Assembly: GCA_944383855.1 (NCBI GenBank)
Contig: CALWRB010000014.1
Coordinates: forward strand, 1 to 56,306
Reading direction: 5' to 3'
Source of the DNA: an uncultured Lachnospiraceae bacterium
GTDB lineage: Bacteria; Bacillota; Clostridia; Lachnospirales; Anaerotignaceae
Length of the DNA: 56,306 nucleotides
Shown here: piece after piece, positions 39,069 to 47,941 of the stretch
How the letters are laid out: each line of letters begins with the position of its first letter
How positions within the stretch are numbered: the stretch's first letter is position 1
Made by a program: the position numbers and the translations under genes
The notes under the pieces: model-generated
The model's input: the letters and a program-made list of their open reading frames with translations, nothing else
The model's database searches: none
What the model was told of the DNA's origin: nothing

Positions 39069-39974
39069 TCAGAGTGCCGCAAAAAGCCGCTCGATCTGCT
39101 CTTTTGTGCCAAGGGAGTCGGAAAATGCCGTTGCCGCACCTGCCGCCGCACCTTTTTTATGCGCTATATCGTAACGGCCGCTTTCCAAAAATCCTGCCAA
39201 AAATCCCGCTACCATAGAATCTCCCGCACCCACAGAATGATGCACCTTCCCTTTCGGCACTTTCAATCTATGAAACGAGCCGGTTTCTTTTAACAGCAAG
39301 GAACCGTTTTGCCCCATCGAGATCAAAACATTGCGCGCACCTTCTTTTCTCAAGGACGAGGCAGCGGCTTTCATTCCTTCTTCCGTCATATTGCTATCGG
39401 GAAACAATTCCTCCAATTCCTTACTGTTCGGTTTGATTAAAAACGGATGGTAGGGCAACAGCCGCCGCAATTTTTCTCCCGTCGTATCCACCACAAGCAA
39501 AACACCCTTTGCCGCAAGCGGAGCCGCGATCTGTTCATAGGTATCCTCCGGCAGACTCTTTGGCAAGCTGCCTGCCAAAACCAAATAGTCCCCCGTTTTG
39601 ATCTGCTCCATCTTCTCCGACAGTCGGTCGATATCCTGTTTTGTGATAGCAGGCCCCGCTCCATTGATCTCTGTTTCCCGTACAGTCTCTTTCAGCTTCA
39701 CATTGATTCTGGTCATGCCTTGTTCCAAACGGATCAGATCCATGTCGATCCCCTTTTCCTGCAAGTAGCTTTCCAATATCCTTCCTGTGATTCCCGCCGA
39801 AAAACCCAATGCTTTCGTTGCTACACCAAGCGTATGCAGCACGCAGGATACATTGATGCCTTTCCCGCCGATATCGAGCGTTTCCCGTTCGGCTCGCGCC
39901 AAAGTGCCCTGCTCCATCTGCTTCATATACATGACATAATCCAAAGCCGGGTTCAGCGTCAGCGTATATACCAT
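39069..39974 (-). CDS. fruK: 1-phosphofructokinase
   Basis: This 301-residue PfkB-family kinase converts fructose 1-phosphate to fructose 1,6-bisphosphate. TLTLNPALDYVMY opens the protein, GGKGINVSCVLHTLG follows, and the catalytic GAGDSMVAGFLAGFL is near residue 250. Start ATG 39974 follows AAAGGAGG. It is the first gene of the operon, 46 bp before fruA. No fructose regulator gene of the DeoR type is in the operon. The upstream gap 39975-40308 holds a terminator; I see no convincing promoter or operator there. Confidence 0.93.
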   Translation of the reverse strand: MVYTLTLNPALDYVMYMKQMEQGTLARAERETLDIGGKGINVSCVLHTLGVATKALGFSAGITGRILESYLQEKGIDMDLIRLEQGMTRINVKLKETVRETEINGAGPAITKQDIDRLSEKMEQIKTGDYLVLAGSLPKSLPEDTYEQIAAPLAAKGVLLVVDTTGEKLRRLLPYHPFLIKPNSKELEELFPDSNMTEEGMKAAASSLRKEGARNVLISMGQNGSLLLKETGSFHRLKVPKGKVHHSVGAGDSMVAGFLAGFLESGRYDIAHKKGAAAGAATAFSDSLGTKEQIERLFAAL

Positions 39975-40217
39975 AAAAAAGCCTCCTTTCGTTCGCCGGG
40001 CGACTTATTTCTTTTTTGGATTCTCTTTATTTTTTTCCTGTTTTCTTTTGCCTTATACGAAAATTTGTGCCGAATATAAAAAAAGATACCTTTTCCTTTT
40101 GAAAAAGATGATCCTGCTTTGCGCTTTGACAGCAAACTGCTTTTTTTCATGCTTCTTTGCCGAACTATTTTATTTTTACAATTCACTTTTCTCCTCAAAT
40201 AAAATGATTTTACACGC

Positions 40218-40257
40218 AAAAAAATGCCCTTTGCAAAAGCAAAAGGCATCTTTTTTT
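40218..40257. terminator. Terminator of the nucleotidase gene
   Basis: ATGCCCTTTGC and GCAAAAGGCAT form an 11-bp stem with one mismatch, bordered by A and T runs on both sides. It works for the minus-strand gene and could act in both directions. Confidence 0.8.
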
Positions 40258-40308
40258 CATTCATATTTCAAGTGCAGTCTTTGTTCTTTCGAACATACTT
40301 ATGCTGTT

Positions 40309-42168
40309 TCAGCGATTGACCACCAGTTTCTGTCCGATATAGATTCTGTCGGGATCGGCGATCTGGTCTTTGTTATCTTCATAGATTTTGACCCATTTCG
40401 TGCCGTCACCCAAGAGGTTCTTCGCGATCTTCCACAGATAATCGCCGCTGACTACCGTATACAGCAGTGCTTCTTGTTCTGTTTCAGGTGTTGCTTCTTC
40501 CGCAGGTTCTTCTACCACTGCCGGTGCCTCGCCTACGATCTCGATCCTGCCCTGCGGCTCAGCGTATTCCTTGCCGATCACACCGCCCAAAGAATCTACA
40601 TAGGAGATCAATGCTTCCGCATCAATGATACCGGTATCGATCACAGTGCCCTGTGTCAGTGCGTAATAGGTGTCGCCGCCTTCCGCCTGGAAGCTGTTGA
40701 CAACTACCGTATAAGTTGCTTCGGGATCAAACGCCTTTCCGCCTACGGATTCGATCGTCACACGGCTGCCGGGAGCTGCGGGTGCATAATATGTGGAGTC
40801 GGGATACTGCGCGCCGTTTTCATAAGGTACGCTGATATCGACTGTAAACTCCATGCCTGCTACCTGCGGGAAGCCGCCCAATGCAGCAGGTGTGCAGAAT
40901 GTGGAAGCTTCCATCACTTCTAAGAGCTGTTCGCCTGTGATCGTGACCAGCGCAACCGTATTGCCGTAAGGGAATACGGTGTAAAGTGTATTCATGGAAA
41001 TATCTCCCGCGGGAATGCTTGCACGGATACCGCCGCCGTTGGAAAGCGCAACATCAACGGAAAGATCCAGTCCGTTTTCTGCTGCATACTGCTTGCCTGC
41101 GTACAGATACGCGTCTGCGGTAAAGTCACCCAGATTGGTTTCCATATTACGAACGCCGGGGTCTTTTTCACCGTTCAGATCTACTTCTGTTTTTGCGAAG
41201 ATGCCGGCATAGTAAGCATCTACGACTTCTTTATCGGCTGCGACCATATCGGTCAGTTCTTGATCGTATGTACCCAGAAGTGCCTTGCACTCTGCTGCGC
41301 TCAGCAGTGTTGCGCTTGTTTCGCCGGTTGCTTTATCAATGGTGACTACGCCTACATTCTCCAGATAGGAGCCTGTGCTGACGATCAGCGCATCGCCGAC
41401 GGTTTCTCCGCCTTTCATCACTGTATGACTGTGACCGTCTACGATCAGGTCAATACCGGTAACAGCATTTGCCAGATCATAGGAACGTCTGCCGATACTT
41501 TCGTCATCCACACCCAGATGTGTTACGGCGATTACATAATCACAACCGTCCTCTTTCAGTGCGTCCGCATTTTTCTGTGCCAACGCAAACATTTCCTCTC
41601 CGTCTAAGAACGTCACGTCTTTTACGCTGCTGGGAGCGGCTTTAGTCTGTGCTTCTGCTGTATCCAGACCAAACAGACCAACTTTCATGCCGTCCAGTTC
41701 AAATGTTACGGTGTTGTTTCCAAAATAAGGGCTGCTTGTCCCTTTTTTCAGTACATTAGATGCCACGATCGGAATACCTGCCGCTTCTAAAAGCGCATTG
41801 ATATCCTTCAGTGCGTCAAAACCGAAGTCAAACTCATGGTTACCCAGCGCAACTGCGTCATATCCCGCTGTTGCCAGATATTCCGCTGCGGAAAGACCTT
41901 TGGTATGGTTGACCAAAGTGGTCCCCTGTGAAAAATCACCCGCATCGATCAGCAGTACCTCTGCGCCCTGCGCTTCGTAATAATCTTTTAATGATGCAAT
42001 GCCTGCAATACCAATCGATGTGTCTGTTGTTTCATAATACCCATGCATATCGTTGGTGTGCAGTACGACCAATTTACCGGACATATCTTCCGCCAAAGCG
42101 GGAATAGACATACCCAGTGCCATCGTCAGTACCATCACCCAAGACAATGCCTTTCTTGCGTGTTTCAT
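40309..42168 (-). CDS. Secreted 5'-nucleotidase/2',3'-cyclic phosphodiesterase with C-terminal LysM
   Basis: This 619-residue protein has a signal peptide (about 1-24). The calcineurin-like metal motifs are in order (LHTNDMHGYY, DAGDFSQG, ALGNHEFDFG, THLGVD, VDGHSHT). The 5'-nucleotidase C-terminal domain follows (SNGGGIRASI, NSFQAEGGDTYYAL). An acidic Pro/Glu linker leads to one LysM domain (YTVVSGDYLWKIAKN). It would scavenge nucleotides outside the cell while bound to peptidoglycan. Start ATG 42168 follows GGAGG. Single gene with its own terminator. Confidence 0.93.
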   Translation of the reverse strand: MKHARKALSWVMVLTMALGMSIPALAEDMSGKLVVLHTNDMHGYYETTDTSIGIAGIASLKDYYEAQGAEVLLIDAGDFSQGTTLVNHTKGLSAAEYLATAGYDAVALGNHEFDFGFDALKDINALLEAAGIPIVASNVLKKGTSSPYFGNNTVTFELDGMKVGLFGLDTAEAQTKAAPSSVKDVTFLDGEEMFALAQKNADALKEDGCDYVIAVTHLGVDDESIGRRSYDLANAVTGIDLIVDGHSHTVMKGGETVGDALIVSTGSYLENVGVVTIDKATGETSATLLSAAECKALLGTYDQELTDMVAADKEVVDAYYAGIFAKTEVDLNGEKDPGVRNMETNLGDFTADAYLYAGKQYAAENGLDLSVDVALSNGGGIRASIPAGDISMNTLYTVFPYGNTVALVTITGEQLLEVMEASTFCTPAALGGFPQVAGMEFTVDISVPYENGAQYPDSTYYAPAAPGSRVTIESVGGKAFDPEATYTVVVNSFQAEGGDTYYALTQGTVIDTGIIDAEALISYVDSLGGVIGKEYAEPQGRIEIVGEAPAVVEEPAEEATPETEQEALLYTVVSGDYLWKIAKNLLGDGTKWVKIYEDNKDQIADPDRIYIGQKLVVNR

Positions 42169-42365
42169 TTCAACTCCTCCTTTTTTCTGCATCGAAAATA
42201 TGAAGACTACAGCATGATATTACCACATAAAACCAGAAAAAGAAATATATTTTTCATCAATTTATCTAATATTTTATATTTTTTTTACATCTCTTTATAC
42301 AAAATCCCTTCGTTGTTTCTTTGGGGCAGCCATTTCATTTTGTATTCTTCTTCCAAATTTAACAA

Positions 42366-42405
42366 AAAAGGCGTCTTGCCCGCAAAACACGGGAAAACGC
42401 CTCTT
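42366..42405 (-). terminator. Terminator of trpS
   Basis: AGGCGTTTTCCCG and CGGGCAAGACGCCT form a stem with small mismatches, followed by T6 on the minus strand. Confidence 0.75.
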
Positions 42406-42436
42406 TAAATATTTTATTATTATTCTTTGAGTGCCT

Positions 42437-43447
42437 TTAACGGATCTTCGGCGGGAAACCGACCTTTTTCTGCGCTTTTTCCAGCGTACGAGAAGCAATC
42501 CGTTCTGCTTTCTGTGCACCTTCTTTGATAATAGCATCCAGATAATCCTTATTCTTTTCCAAATCACTTACCTTTGTGCGAATCGGTTCCAGACGTGCCA
42601 CAACTGCTTCGCCTACAGCAGTTTTGAATGTGCCGTAACCCACACCGGCAAATTCTTTTTCTGCTTCCGCTATGGTTTTACCCGTAACAGCACTGTAAAT
42701 GCTCAGCAAGTTGGAAATACCGGGTTTTTCCGGGGCAAAACGCACTTCGTTCTCTGAGTCTGTCATCGCACGTTTGATTTTATTCATAATCTGCGCAGGC
42801 TCGTCCAAAATTGTGATCGTATTGTTTTTGTTTTCATCGGATTTGGACATTTTTCTGTCCGGCTCCTGCAATGCCATGATCCTTGCGCCGACTTTTCCGA
42901 TATAAGCGTCCGGCACTACAAAAGTTTCCCCGTAAAGGTTATTGAATCGCTCCGCAATATCTCTGGTGATCTCAAGATGCTGTCTTTGATCCTCCCCTAC
43001 AGGTACCAAATCTGCCTGATACAGCAAAATATCTGCCGCCATCAGTACAGGATAAGTATACAATCCCGCATTGATGTTATCCGCGTGCTTTGCTGCCTTA
43101 TCCTTAAACTGCGTCATACGGTTGAGTTCCCCCATATAAGTATAGCAATTCAAGATCCAAGACAATTCCGCGTGCTGCGGTACATGGGACTGATAATAAA
43201 TGATATTTTTCTGCGGATCCAAACCGACCGCCAGAAACTGCATCAGCAGATCTCTGGACTGTTTGCGCAGCTTTGCGGGGTCCTGTCTGACCGTGATCGC
43301 ATGCATATTTGCTACGCAAAACAAACAGTCATAATCGTCCTGCAATTTCACCCAGTTATTTAAAGCGCCCAAGTAGTTGCCTAATGTGATCAAGCCGGAA
43401 GGCTGCATCGCGCTGTAAATTCTTTTTCTTTTCTCCTGTGTTTCCAT
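42437..43447 (-). CDS. trpS: Tryptophanyl-tRNA synthetase
   Basis: This 336-residue class I synthetase charges tRNA-Trp. The HIGH-type motif is LGNYLGAL in SGLITLGNYLGAL, and the KMSKS motif is intact in PDRKMSKSDENK. Length matches bacterial TrpRS. Start ATG 43447 follows AAAGGAG. Unlike the tryptophan transporter 9 kb away, I see no T-box in its 139-bp upstream gap, which holds the preceding gene's terminator. Confidence 0.95.
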   Translation of the reverse strand: METQEKRKRIYSAMQPSGLITLGNYLGALNNWVKLQDDYDCLFCVANMHAITVRQDPAKLRKQSRDLLMQFLAVGLDPQKNIIYYQSHVPQHAELSWILNCYTYMGELNRMTQFKDKAAKHADNINAGLYTYPVLMAADILLYQADLVPVGEDQRQHLEITRDIAERFNNLYGETFVVPDAYIGKVGARIMALQEPDRKMSKSDENKNNTITILDEPAQIMNKIKRAMTDSENEVRFAPEKPGISNLLSIYSAVTGKTIAEAEKEFAGVGYGTFKTAVGEAVVARLEPIRTKVSDLEKNKDYLDAIIKEGAQKAERIASRTLEKAQKKVGFPPKIR

Positions 43448-43532
43448 CTTTTCGCACTCCTTTTCCTACCGCTTTTTTAAGACGGATATCGTTACTGTAA
43501 AAAAGTATACTATGCCATCTCGCTTTTTTCAA

Positions 43533-43580
43533 GAAAAAAAGACTGCATTTCGCCAATATCGCAATCGGCAAAATACAGTC
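43533..43580 (-). terminator. Terminator after the lipoprotein gene
   Basis: GACTGTATTTTGCC and GGCGAAATGCAGTC form a long stem followed by T7 on the minus strand. Confidence 0.8.
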
Positions 43581-43586
43581 TGTCGA

Positions 43587-44117
43587 CTATTCTGATTCCA
43601 AAGAAGCGGCTTCCTGCGTCGCTTCAAACACAAGCGCATCTGTCAGCAGGCAGGCTTCCTGCCAAATTCCAAACTCAGCAGTATATACAAACCACACCGC
43701 CTGCTCGCCTAAAGCATCTGTGAATGCCTCTTTTGTCAGATGCGGGCAGGAAATCCAATATTCCTCGTAAAAATACGCTTCCGGCTCTGAAACGTCGTTT
43801 TCTTTTTCGGAACTGATCGGATAGCTTTCCGCGCCCATTCCAGAAAACACAACGGAAAGATCCGGCAAAGTCACATCACGGTCGATCAGTTCGGCTTCGG
43901 TGCAGACATCGACCGAAAGAGAAACGCTCCAGAGATCGGACAAATCCGTATCCGCGGGGAAAAATTCTTCCTCCACCTGCTGTTTCGTCAGATTCTTTAC
44001 AACAAGCGATACGGCTTCTTTTGTCTGCACATTTTTTCCCGCAGCATCGTCTTTTCCGCAAGAAGAAAGCATGCACATCATACATAAACAAAATACAAGA
44101 TTTCGTTTTAAGCGCAT
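43587..44117 (-). CDS. Lipoprotein of unknown function
   Basis: This 176-residue protein has a lipoprotein signal ending in LSSC (about residues 17-20). The mature part has no domain I recognise; it is acidic with paired aromatic residues (EAYFYEEYWISCP). ATG 44117 is preferred over ATG 44126, which lies only one base after GGAG. It stands between pspC and trpS. Confidence 0.7.
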   Translation of the reverse strand: MRLKRNLVFCLCMMCMLSSCGKDDAAGKNVQTKEAVSLVVKNLTKQQVEEEFFPADTDLSDLWSVSLSVDVCTEAELIDRDVTLPDLSVVFSGMGAESYPISSEKENDVSEPEAYFYEEYWISCPHLTKEAFTDALGEQAVWFVYTAEFGIWQEACLLTDALVFEATQEAASLESE

Positions 44118-44171
44118 TCTATCCATTCTCCTTCGTTTTTTACAATTCCTATTCCGAAGCGCTATGCCGTC

Positions 44172-44393
44172 TTATTTCTTTTCCTGATACTGTCCGTCAA
44201 TGGTTCCATCATCTACCGGGATCACAAAAATACATACGATATAGGCAATCAGCCCCAAGCTGAAGGTCCAGATCGTTGCCAGAACCCACAAAAGACGTAC
44301 GATTGTAGGGTCCACATTCAGATACTCCGCGATCCCAGCGCATACCCCCGATACCATTACATTATTTTCCGAACGATATAATCTTTTTTGCAT
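44172..44393 (-). CDS. PspC-domain membrane protein
   Basis: This 73-residue protein is a PspC domain: KRLYRSENNVMVSGVCAGIAEYLNVDPT, then one or two hydrophobic helices (LLWVLATIWTFSLGLIAYIV). Free-standing PspC proteins are linked to envelope-stress sensing. Start ATG 44393 follows AAGGAGTG. It starts 26 bp after radC ends, so it may be co-transcribed. Confidence 0.9.
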   Translation of the reverse strand: MQKRLYRSENNVMVSGVCAGIAEYLNVDPTIVRLLWVLATIWTFSLGLIAYIVCIFVIPVDDGTIDGQYQEKK

Positions 44394-44418
44394 CAACCGA
44401 CACACTCCTTTCCTGTTT

Positions 44419-45126
44419 TCATTCCGATTTCTGTTCTTCTTCTTTGCTGTAAAGCAATTTCTTGGCTGCAAAGCTGAAATATTGATCTCCCGATACAATA
44501 ATATGGTCAGAAAGACGAATTCCGATCATCTTCAGAACACGTCTGATTTGATCTGTATTTTCCACATCACTGAAGGAAGGTCTGCAAACACCATTAGGGT
44601 GATTATGCGCTAAAATCACAGACGTTGCCTGATGCTTCAAGGCTTCTTCCACAATTTTTCTGGGATAGAGCGCCGCCTCGGAAACCGTTCCTTCCGAGAT
44701 CATCACTGTTTTACGCAAACGGTTGCCTGCGTCCAGACAAATTAAATACGCGCGTTCATAATTCATATGTGCCAAAAGGTTCATTGCATACGCGCCTGCC
44801 TTCTGCACAGAATCTATCACCGGTCGTTCGCCCCATTCTGCCAAAACCAGTCTGCGGCGCAGTTCTTTTTGCAGCGAAAGCAGTAGTACAACATTACCGC
44901 TGACATTGCAGCGCTGCATGATATCCGCCGCATCGGCTTCCAATAAAGCCTGCAGGGAGCCGAACTCATCGATCAAACGATGTGCCAGCGCATTGGTATC
45001 ACGCATAGGCAGTGCACCATACAGCAGCATCTCCACCAATTCATGGTCGGCAAAGCTTTCCCCGCCTTCTTCAAAAAAGCGTTTGCGCATACGTTCCCTA
45101 TGCCCGCTGTGCATATTTTTATTCAT
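44419..45126 (-). CDS. radC: RadC-family JAB-domain protein
   Basis: This 235-residue protein has an N-terminal helix-hairpin-helix-like region. The C-terminal RadC/JAB domain has an intact metal motif: VILAHNHPNG followed by Pro-Ser-x-x-Asp (RPSFSDVE), with the upstream Glu in SEGTVSE. Once linked to DNA repair, its true role is uncertain. Its ATG overlaps the DUF402 stop (ATGA). Confidence 0.93.
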   Translation of the reverse strand: MNKNMHSGHRERMRKRFFEEGGESFADHELVEMLLYGALPMRDTNALAHRLIDEFGSLQALLEADAADIMQRCNVSGNVVLLLSLQKELRRRLVLAEWGERPVIDSVQKAGAYAMNLLAHMNYERAYLICLDAGNRLRKTVMISEGTVSEAALYPRKIVEEALKHQATSVILAHNHPNGVCRPSFSDVENTDQIRRVLKMIGIRLSDHIIVSGDQYFSFAAKKLLYSKEEEQKSE

Positions 45127-45602
45127 ACTTCTCCCCTCTCCAGCTCTTTGGTCAGCGTCGAAAATCCTCCCGCTTCAATCAGCTGCAAAAGGGAATCCAG
45201 GCGACGCAGTGCCATGCACACCTGCTCCTGCGAAATGACGCCGCTTTCCAGTGCATCTGCGATCTCTCCCAGATCCGCCACTTTCAGAGTGCCGTCCGCA
45301 AACAAAATCACATCTGCCAAAAGGTCGGTAAAAATATACACATTCCCGTCTTCCTCCACGGCAGTATCTATGATATCACAATAATAACAGAATAATTCCC
45401 CATTGTCTTTTAAGAATTTACTAACTTTCCAGCCTTTCTTTAAAAAATAACAGGAAACTCCGTGGGAAAAGTTTGGTTTCGGACGAAACACATTCCAGCG
45501 GGTCACCATTTTTTCCGCGTCCTGATAGAATAAAACATCGTCCTTCAAAAAAATTGTTTCCTGCGGCATAAACCGCTTACGATATAACCGAGGCTGCTGC
45601 AT
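45123..45602 (-). CDS. DUF402-family protein (Ntdp-like)
   Basis: This 159-residue protein fits the DUF402/FomD-like family, some of which are nucleoside tri/diphosphate phosphatases (YYCDIIDTAVEEDGNVYIFTDLLADVIL is the recognisable block, with paired Asp residues for a metal). Start ATG 45602 follows GGGGAG. It is translationally coupled to radC. Confidence 0.8.
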   Translation of the reverse strand: MQQPRLYRKRFMPQETIFLKDDVLFYQDAEKMVTRWNVFRPKPNFSHGVSCYFLKKGWKVSKFLKDNGELFCYYCDIIDTAVEEDGNVYIFTDLLADVILFADGTLKVADLGEIADALESGVISQEQVCMALRRLDSLLQLIEAGGFSTLTKELERGEV

Positions 45603-45697
45603 ACAAACACTCCCCTTTGTGCTGCGACCGTCCTCTTTTACAGAAACGATCTTCTTCCTTCTTTTTCTTCCGATTTTCAGATGTTTTTACTATTTTT

Positions 45698-47923
45698 TTA
45701 TTCCATCAGCTGCAACTGCGCCGGCAGCGCATTCGCATTTTTATCCTTTTCCTGTATGAAATGCCCTGTGGTCGGTATTTTTTGGGTACGGTAATATTCC
45801 ACATCTTCCGTTTCAAACTGATCGACAGGATATACCTTGGTCAGTACACTTTTTTTCTTCAAAATATAAACCTGCACACCGGAAGCGTTTTTGGAAGCAT
45901 TTAACGGAATCAATGCCGTATTCAGCAAAGTCGCCTTATCATAGTTACGCAACAGCACAATATCCTTTTCCGCTTCCAGTTTTTCCAGATACACTAACTT
46001 GGATTTTGCGGAATACGCGTTTAATAATTTCCTGCGGTTGGCTTTGGTGGCATAGCTTTGCAGCTGCACTTTTGCCGCTTTCCCGTTTTCAAATACAAAA
46101 AGCATATTGCCGTTATAGTCTGTTGTAGCAGTCATATAGATTATTTTTTCCTCTGCCTCCATGCCAAGCAAATTCGGCAGATAATCGCCCATTGCGCTGG
46201 CTTTCGTATCCGCCGCTTCGTGTGCCTTCAGTTTATAGACATTGCAGCGGTCGGAAAAAAACAAAATATCCGCGCGGTTGGTCGTTTCCATCTCGCAGAG
46301 CATCTCATCATCTTCTTTCATCTTCTGCTCGCCCGCAGAGCGCATGGAAACCAGAGAGATTTTCTTGAAATAATTCTCCTTTGTCAGGAAAATACGGATA
46401 CCATAATCCTCGATCATTTCTTCTTTCGTCAGCGTTTTGATTTCCTCTTGCTGTATGATCTCCGTTTTTCTTTCCGCGCCGTAGTCTTTTGCCACCTGCT
46501 TGAGCTGCTTGCAAATGATATTACGGATTTTCACATCGCTGTGCAGGGTATCATAAAGCTCCTCGATTTCTTTTTTGAGAGTATCCAGCTCCTCAATGCG
46601 TTTGAGAATATATTCTTTATTGATATTGCGCAATTTGATTTCCGCAATATACTCTGCCTGCACTTCGTCGATTTGAAATCCTGTCATCAGATTCGGAACA
46701 ACCATGCTTTCCAGTTCCGTATTGCGAATAATCGCAATCGCTTTATCAATATCCATCAAAATCTTGGAAAGCCCCATCAACAAATGGTGCTTGTCCTCTT
46801 TTTTCTTCATATCATACGCCAACTGCCGACGTATGGAATCCATTCTAAACAACGTCCAATAGTGCAAGATCTCACCCACACCAAGCGTCATTGGCTTGCC
46901 GTCGATCAGCACATTCAAATTACAGCTGAAACTTTCCGACAGTGGTGTCATGGTATAGAGCTTATTCATCAAAAGCTCTACATTCGTGCTTTTTTTCACA
47001 TCAATCGTGATTTTCAGTCCGTTCAGGTCAGTTTCGTCCCGAATATCCGTGATTTCTTTGATCTTTCCGCTTTTGACCAAAGCGATCACCTTATCTATGA
47101 TGCTTTCGATATTGGTGGTATACGGAATTTCATAAATTTCAATACAGCTGTTTTTCTCATCAAAGCGGTATTTTGCGCGCAGACGGAAACTGCCCCTGCC
47201 TGTGCGGTAAATCTTCTCATACTCCGCCGCGTCATAAATCGCCTGCCCGCCCGTGGGAAAATCAGGACCTTTCAGATAATCTCCCACCTGCGCCTTGGGG
47301 TCTTTGATGCACGCGATCGCCGCTTCGCAGACTTCTTTCAGGTTAAAGCTTGGAATGGAGCTTGCCATACCTACCGCAATACCCAAATTGGGATTGACCA
47401 GAATATTTGGAAATGTCGTGGGCAGCAAAAGCGGCTCCTTCATCTTCCCGTCATAATTATCCACAAATGTCACTGTGTCCTTTTCAATATCCCGAAAGAT
47501 TTCGCTGCATACAGCCGCCAGCTTGACTTCCGTATATCTGGGGGCGGCGTATGCCATATCTCTGGAATACTGCTTGCCAAAGTTTCCCTTAGAATCCACA
47601 AACGGCAAAAGCAACGCGCCGTTTCCTTCCGTCAGACGCACCAGTGTTTCGTAAATCGCAGCATCGCCATGCGGATTGAGCTTCATCGTCTGCCCCACCA
47701 CATTGGAGCTTTTCGTTCTGTCGCCTTTTAAAAGACCCATTTGATACATCGTATACAGCAGTTTTCTGTGAGAAGGTTTAAAGCCGTCGATCTCCGGAAT
47801 AGCACGGGATACGATCACGCTCATGGCATACGGCATATAATTCAGCCGCAAAGTATCTGTGATACGCTGCTCCTGAATGAAATTTTCCTCCACCTGTGCG
47901 GTTGTCTTTTTCTTTTTTGCCAT
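45698..47923 (-). CDS. parC: Type II topoisomerase subunit A (ParC/GyrA-like)
   Basis: This 741-residue DNA-cutting subunit has its active Tyr in APRYTEVKL. The quinolone-region segment PHGDAAIYETLVR and the N-terminal SRAIPEIDGFKPSHRK are typical. The C-terminal beta-pinwheel seems short and lacks an obvious GyrA-box, which favours a ParC-like role. Start ATG 47923 follows GAGGAAG. It lies 18 bp after its partner gene. Gyrase versus topoisomerase IV cannot be settled from this pair alone. Confidence 0.9.
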   Translation of the reverse strand: MAKKKKTTAQVEENFIQEQRITDTLRLNYMPYAMSVIVSRAIPEIDGFKPSHRKLLYTMYQMGLLKGDRTKSSNVVGQTMKLNPHGDAAIYETLVRLTEGNGALLLPFVDSKGNFGKQYSRDMAYAAPRYTEVKLAAVCSEIFRDIEKDTVTFVDNYDGKMKEPLLLPTTFPNILVNPNLGIAVGMASSIPSFNLKEVCEAAIACIKDPKAQVGDYLKGPDFPTGGQAIYDAAEYEKIYRTGRGSFRLRAKYRFDEKNSCIEIYEIPYTTNIESIIDKVIALVKSGKIKEITDIRDETDLNGLKITIDVKKSTNVELLMNKLYTMTPLSESFSCNLNVLIDGKPMTLGVGEILHYWTLFRMDSIRRQLAYDMKKKEDKHHLLMGLSKILMDIDKAIAIIRNTELESMVVPNLMTGFQIDEVQAEYIAEIKLRNINKEYILKRIEELDTLKKEIEELYDTLHSDVKIRNIICKQLKQVAKDYGAERKTEIIQQEEIKTLTKEEMIEDYGIRIFLTKENYFKKISLVSMRSAGEQKMKEDDEMLCEMETTNRADILFFSDRCNVYKLKAHEAADTKASAMGDYLPNLLGMEAEEKIIYMTATTDYNGNMLFVFENGKAAKVQLQSYATKANRRKLLNAYSAKSKLVYLEKLEAEKDIVLLRNYDKATLLNTALIPLNASKNASGVQVYILKKKSVLTKVYPVDQFETEDVEYYRTQKIPTTGHFIQEKDKNANALPAQLQLME

Positions 47924-47941
47924 GTGCTTTTCTTCCTCTCT

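Noticed and set aside
46058..47731. 557-codon plus-strand open frame opposite parC
   Set aside because: Shadow of the topoisomerase gene; composition is unlike a real protein.
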